A stretch of 64,000 nucleotides of DNA from an uncultured Pelagibacteraceae bacterium. Its GTDB lineage: Bacteria; Pseudomonadota; Alphaproteobacteria; Pelagibacterales; Pelagibacteraceae. Shown piece by piece: positions 62,184 through 64,000 of the stretch; position 1 is the stretch's first letter; every line of letters starts with the position of its first letter. Below the pieces are notes generated by a model. The model did no database searches, was not told the DNA's origin, and saw nothing but the letters and a program-made list of their open reading frames with translations. A program made the translations under genes and the position numbers. The stretch spans positions 1-64,000 of the forward strand of contig CACOJX010000001.1 in assembly GCA_902627645.1 (NCBI GenBank), in the 5' to 3' direction.

Positions 62184-63779
62184 ATGGAAAATTTTGACTA
62201 CATTATTATTGGTGCTGGCTCAGCCGGATGTGTTCTTGCAAATCGACTTTCAGAAAATCCTGCTAATAAAGTTTTGTTGATAGAAGCAGGAGGTAAAGAC
62301 AATTACCCATGGATACATATACCAGTAGGATATTTTAAAACTATGCACAATCCTTCAGTAGATTGGTGTTATAAAACTGAACCTGATGAAACAATGAATG
62401 GAAGATCAATTCGTTATCCTAGAGGAAAAACTTTAGGAGGCAGCTCCTCTATAAATGGTCTTCTTTATATAAGAGGTCAAAGTAAAGACTATGATATCTG
62501 GAGACAAATGGGTAATTCTGGATGGGGCTGGGAAGATGTTCTTCCATATTTTATCAAAGCTGAAAACCAAGAAAGAGGAAAAGATGAATATCATGGTGTG
62601 GGTGGACCCATGTCCGTATCAGATCAAAGAATACAATTGCCGTTATTGAATGAATTTCAAAATGCAGCTGAGGAATTTGGTATTCCTAAAACCAAAGATT
62701 TTAATACAGGAGACAATTATGGATGTGGATATTTTCAAGTAACAGAAAAAGATGGTTTTAGATGCAGTACTGCTGTTGGTTATTTAAATCCAATTAAAAA
62801 AAGGAAAAATCTATTCATTGTTACAAATGCACATGTCAAGAAAATTAATTTTGAAAATAAAACTGCAAAAGAGGTTGAATACTGGCTGGATAATGATCTA
62901 AAAAAAGTAGCTTCCAATAAAGAAATAATTCTTTCGTCAGGAGCTATTGGTTCTCCTCAAATTTTACAAACATCTGGAATAGGAAATTATCAAAAACTAA
63001 AAAATTTAGGAATTGAAATGGTACATGAATTAAAAGGTGTTGGTGAAAACTTACAAGATCATTTAATGTTTAGACCAATATATAAAGTACATGGGCTCAA
63101 ATCTCTCAATAAAAAAATTAATAGTTTATTTGGTAATTTAATGATTGGTTTAGAATATATCTTTAATCGCAGTGGCCCTATGACAATGGGAGCTAGCCAA
63201 ATGTGCATGTTTGCTAAAAGCGATCCCACATTAGAATTACCTGATCTACAATGGCACGTTCAGCCCATGAGTATGGATACATTGGGAGCTACTAAAAATC
63301 ATGACTTCCACGCATTTACACCTACTGTTTCAAACATAAGACCAACAAGTAGAGGAAATGTTAGTATAACTAATAAAGATTCTAGAATTTATGCAAAAAT
63401 TAAAATGAACTATCTTTCAACTGACCATGATCGAACAGTAGCTGCAAAAGGACTTAGGCTTACAAGAAAAATAGTAATGGAGTCAGAAACATTTAAAAAA
63501 TACAGACCTGAAGAATATAGACCAGGTATAGATATTAATGATGACGAGGGATTAGTTAAAGCTGGTTCAGATTATACTCAAACTATTTTTCATCCAGTAG
63601 GCACTTGTAAAATGGGACAAGATGATATGGCTGTTGTTGATGACAAGCTAAAAGTTAAAGGTATCAAAAATTTGAGAGTAATTGATGCATCAATTATGCC
63701 TAACATTACATCAGGAAATACTAATGCACCAACAATAATGATTGCAGAAAAAGGTGCGGATATGATAATTTCAAGTTAA
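62184..63779 (+). CDS. GMC family FAD-dependent oxidoreductase (choline dehydrogenase-like)
   Basis: Flavoprotein oxidising an alcohol to an aldehyde. The 531 residues begin with the FAD-binding GAGSAG (10-15) and acidic residue in LLIEAGG (Glu34), then GMC signature 1 (PRGKTLGGSSSING, about 79-92), signature 2 (SGAIGSPQILQTSGIG), and the catalytic His470 and Asn514 in FHPVGTC and GNTNAPT. It resembles BetA but choline is not certain because no betB, betC or betaine transporter is adjacent. It is divergent from the TRAP receptor gene with 131 bases between, and may share regulation with the transporter operon. Next gene starts 15 bases downstream. Confidence 0.92.
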   Translation: MENFDYIIIGAGSAGCVLANRLSENPANKVLLIEAGGKDNYPWIHIPVGYFKTMHNPSVDWCYKTEPDETMNGRSIRYPRGKTLGGSSSINGLLYIRGQSKDYDIWRQMGNSGWGWEDVLPYFIKAENQERGKDEYHGVGGPMSVSDQRIQLPLLNEFQNAAEEFGIPKTKDFNTGDNYGCGYFQVTEKDGFRCSTAVGYLNPIKKRKNLFIVTNAHVKKINFENKTAKEVEYWLDNDLKKVASNKEIILSSGAIGSPQILQTSGIGNYQKLKNLGIEMVHELKGVGENLQDHLMFRPIYKVHGLKSLNKKINSLFGNLMIGLEYIFNRSGPMTMGASQMCMFAKSDPTLELPDLQWHVQPMSMDTLGATKNHDFHAFTPTVSNIRPTSRGNVSITNKDSRIYAKIKMNYLSTDHDRTVAAKGLRLTRKIVMESETFKKYRPEEYRPGIDINDDEGLVKAGSDYTQTIFHPVGTCKMGQDDMAVVDDKLKVKGIKNLRVIDASIMPNITSGNTNAPTIMIAEKGADMIISS

Positions 63780-63793
63780 TTTAAGTTAAATTA

Positions 63794-64000
63794 ATGAAAA
63801 AAATACTAATAACTATTTTTTTAATATTGCTTTATCAATCTTCGTTAAAAGCAGAGAGTATAAGTAGCCTCGAGATCGAAGGTATGAGTATCGGAGATAG
63901 TGCATTAAATTTTTTTAGTGAAAAAGATATTATAAAAAATTCCAAAAACTATTATAAAGACAAAACTTTTACACCTGTTCAAAATGATTTATATCCTTTT
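63794..64000 (+). CDS. Exported hypothetical protein (cut by window edge)
   Basis: The frame opens at ATG 63794-63796 with a signal peptide (MKKILITIFLILLYQSSLKA, then ESISSL) and continues EGMSIGDSALNFFSEKDI to the window end, 69 codons. The IEGMSIGDSALNFF stretch recalls exported hypotheticals I associate with SAR11-type genomes, but no function is known. It starts 15 bases after the GMC gene on the same strand, so it may be co-transcribed with it. Confidence 0.7.
   Translation, partial: MKKILITIFLILLYQSSLKAESISSLEIEGMSIGDSALNFFSEKDIIKNSKNYYKDKTFTPVQNDLYPF

Noticed and set aside
62184-63779. GMC gene as betA (choline dehydrogenase) with certainty
   Set aside because: Family motifs fit, but no betB, sulphatase or betaine transport genes are adjacent, and GMC substrates cannot be read from motifs.
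1-64000. CRISPR arrays, insertion sequences, prophage genes, integrases at the tRNA genes
   Set aside because: No regularly spaced repeats, transposase or integrase frames were seen; regions next to the three tRNA genes are ordinary housekeeping or small genes.

Overview
This is a gene-dense, strongly AT-rich stretch (G+C looks close to 30% by eye) with very short or negative intergenic distances, three tRNA genes and no mobile elements, CRISPR array or rRNA. Gene order (tpiA/secG/pyrG/kdsA/eno; trpEGDC-lexA-gltX; rpsB-tsf-frr-uppS-cdsA-dxr-bamA-skp-fabZ-lpxDAIB; nuoA-N-birA-coaX-rnj-proS-lolCD-dnaE; tig-clpPX-lon) is the classical alphaproteobacterial backbone. Lys/Asn/Ile-rich proteins, extreme compaction and TRAP, NCS1 and GMC genes point to a streamlined marine SAR11-type bacterium (Pelagibacterales). 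The lineage is an inference from gene content and style.

Layout. 1-3885 (minus): tpiA, secG, pyrG, kdsA and the start of eno. 3933-11344 (plus): a SurA/PpiD-like membrane chaperone, tryptophan genes trpE, trpG, trpD, trpC, then lexA with a visible GAAC-N7-GAAC SOS box, and gltX. 11321-22994 (minus): a 13-gene run from rpsB through translation factors, isoprenoid and phospholipid synthesis, outer-membrane assembly (bamA, skp) and lipid A synthesis, preceded by a structured S2 leader RNA. 23119-46807 (minus): 22 genes with no gap above 11 bases: all 14 complex I genes, then birA, coaX, rnj, a DUF1467 gene, proS, lolC, lolD and dnaE. 46934-47101: tRNA-Asp and tRNA-Val. 47152-53020 (minus): the protein quality-control set lon, clpX, clpP, tig; then tRNA-Leu.

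53205-64000 is the accessory part. It starts with small or poorly known genes (DUF1289, tiny membrane and basic peptides, an exported hypothetical, an exported histidine phosphatase, a family-5 uracil-DNA glycosylase, a YbgC thioesterase, a DUF3047 protein). It continues with a probable catabolic module: a TRAP transporter (dctP, dctQ, dctM), an NCS1 permease and a short-chain dehydrogenase in one minus-strand operon, and a divergent GMC flavin oxidoreductase. The window ends inside an exported hypothetical gene.

Notable absences relative to the usual alphaproteobacterial order: pyrH between tsf and frr, rseP between dxr and bamA, moaC/moeA (and comEC) between trpC and gltX. No stretch above 300 bases lacks a gene; the longest non-coding gaps are about 125-130 bases (46808-46933, 62053-62183 and the rpsB leader) and are described as features.
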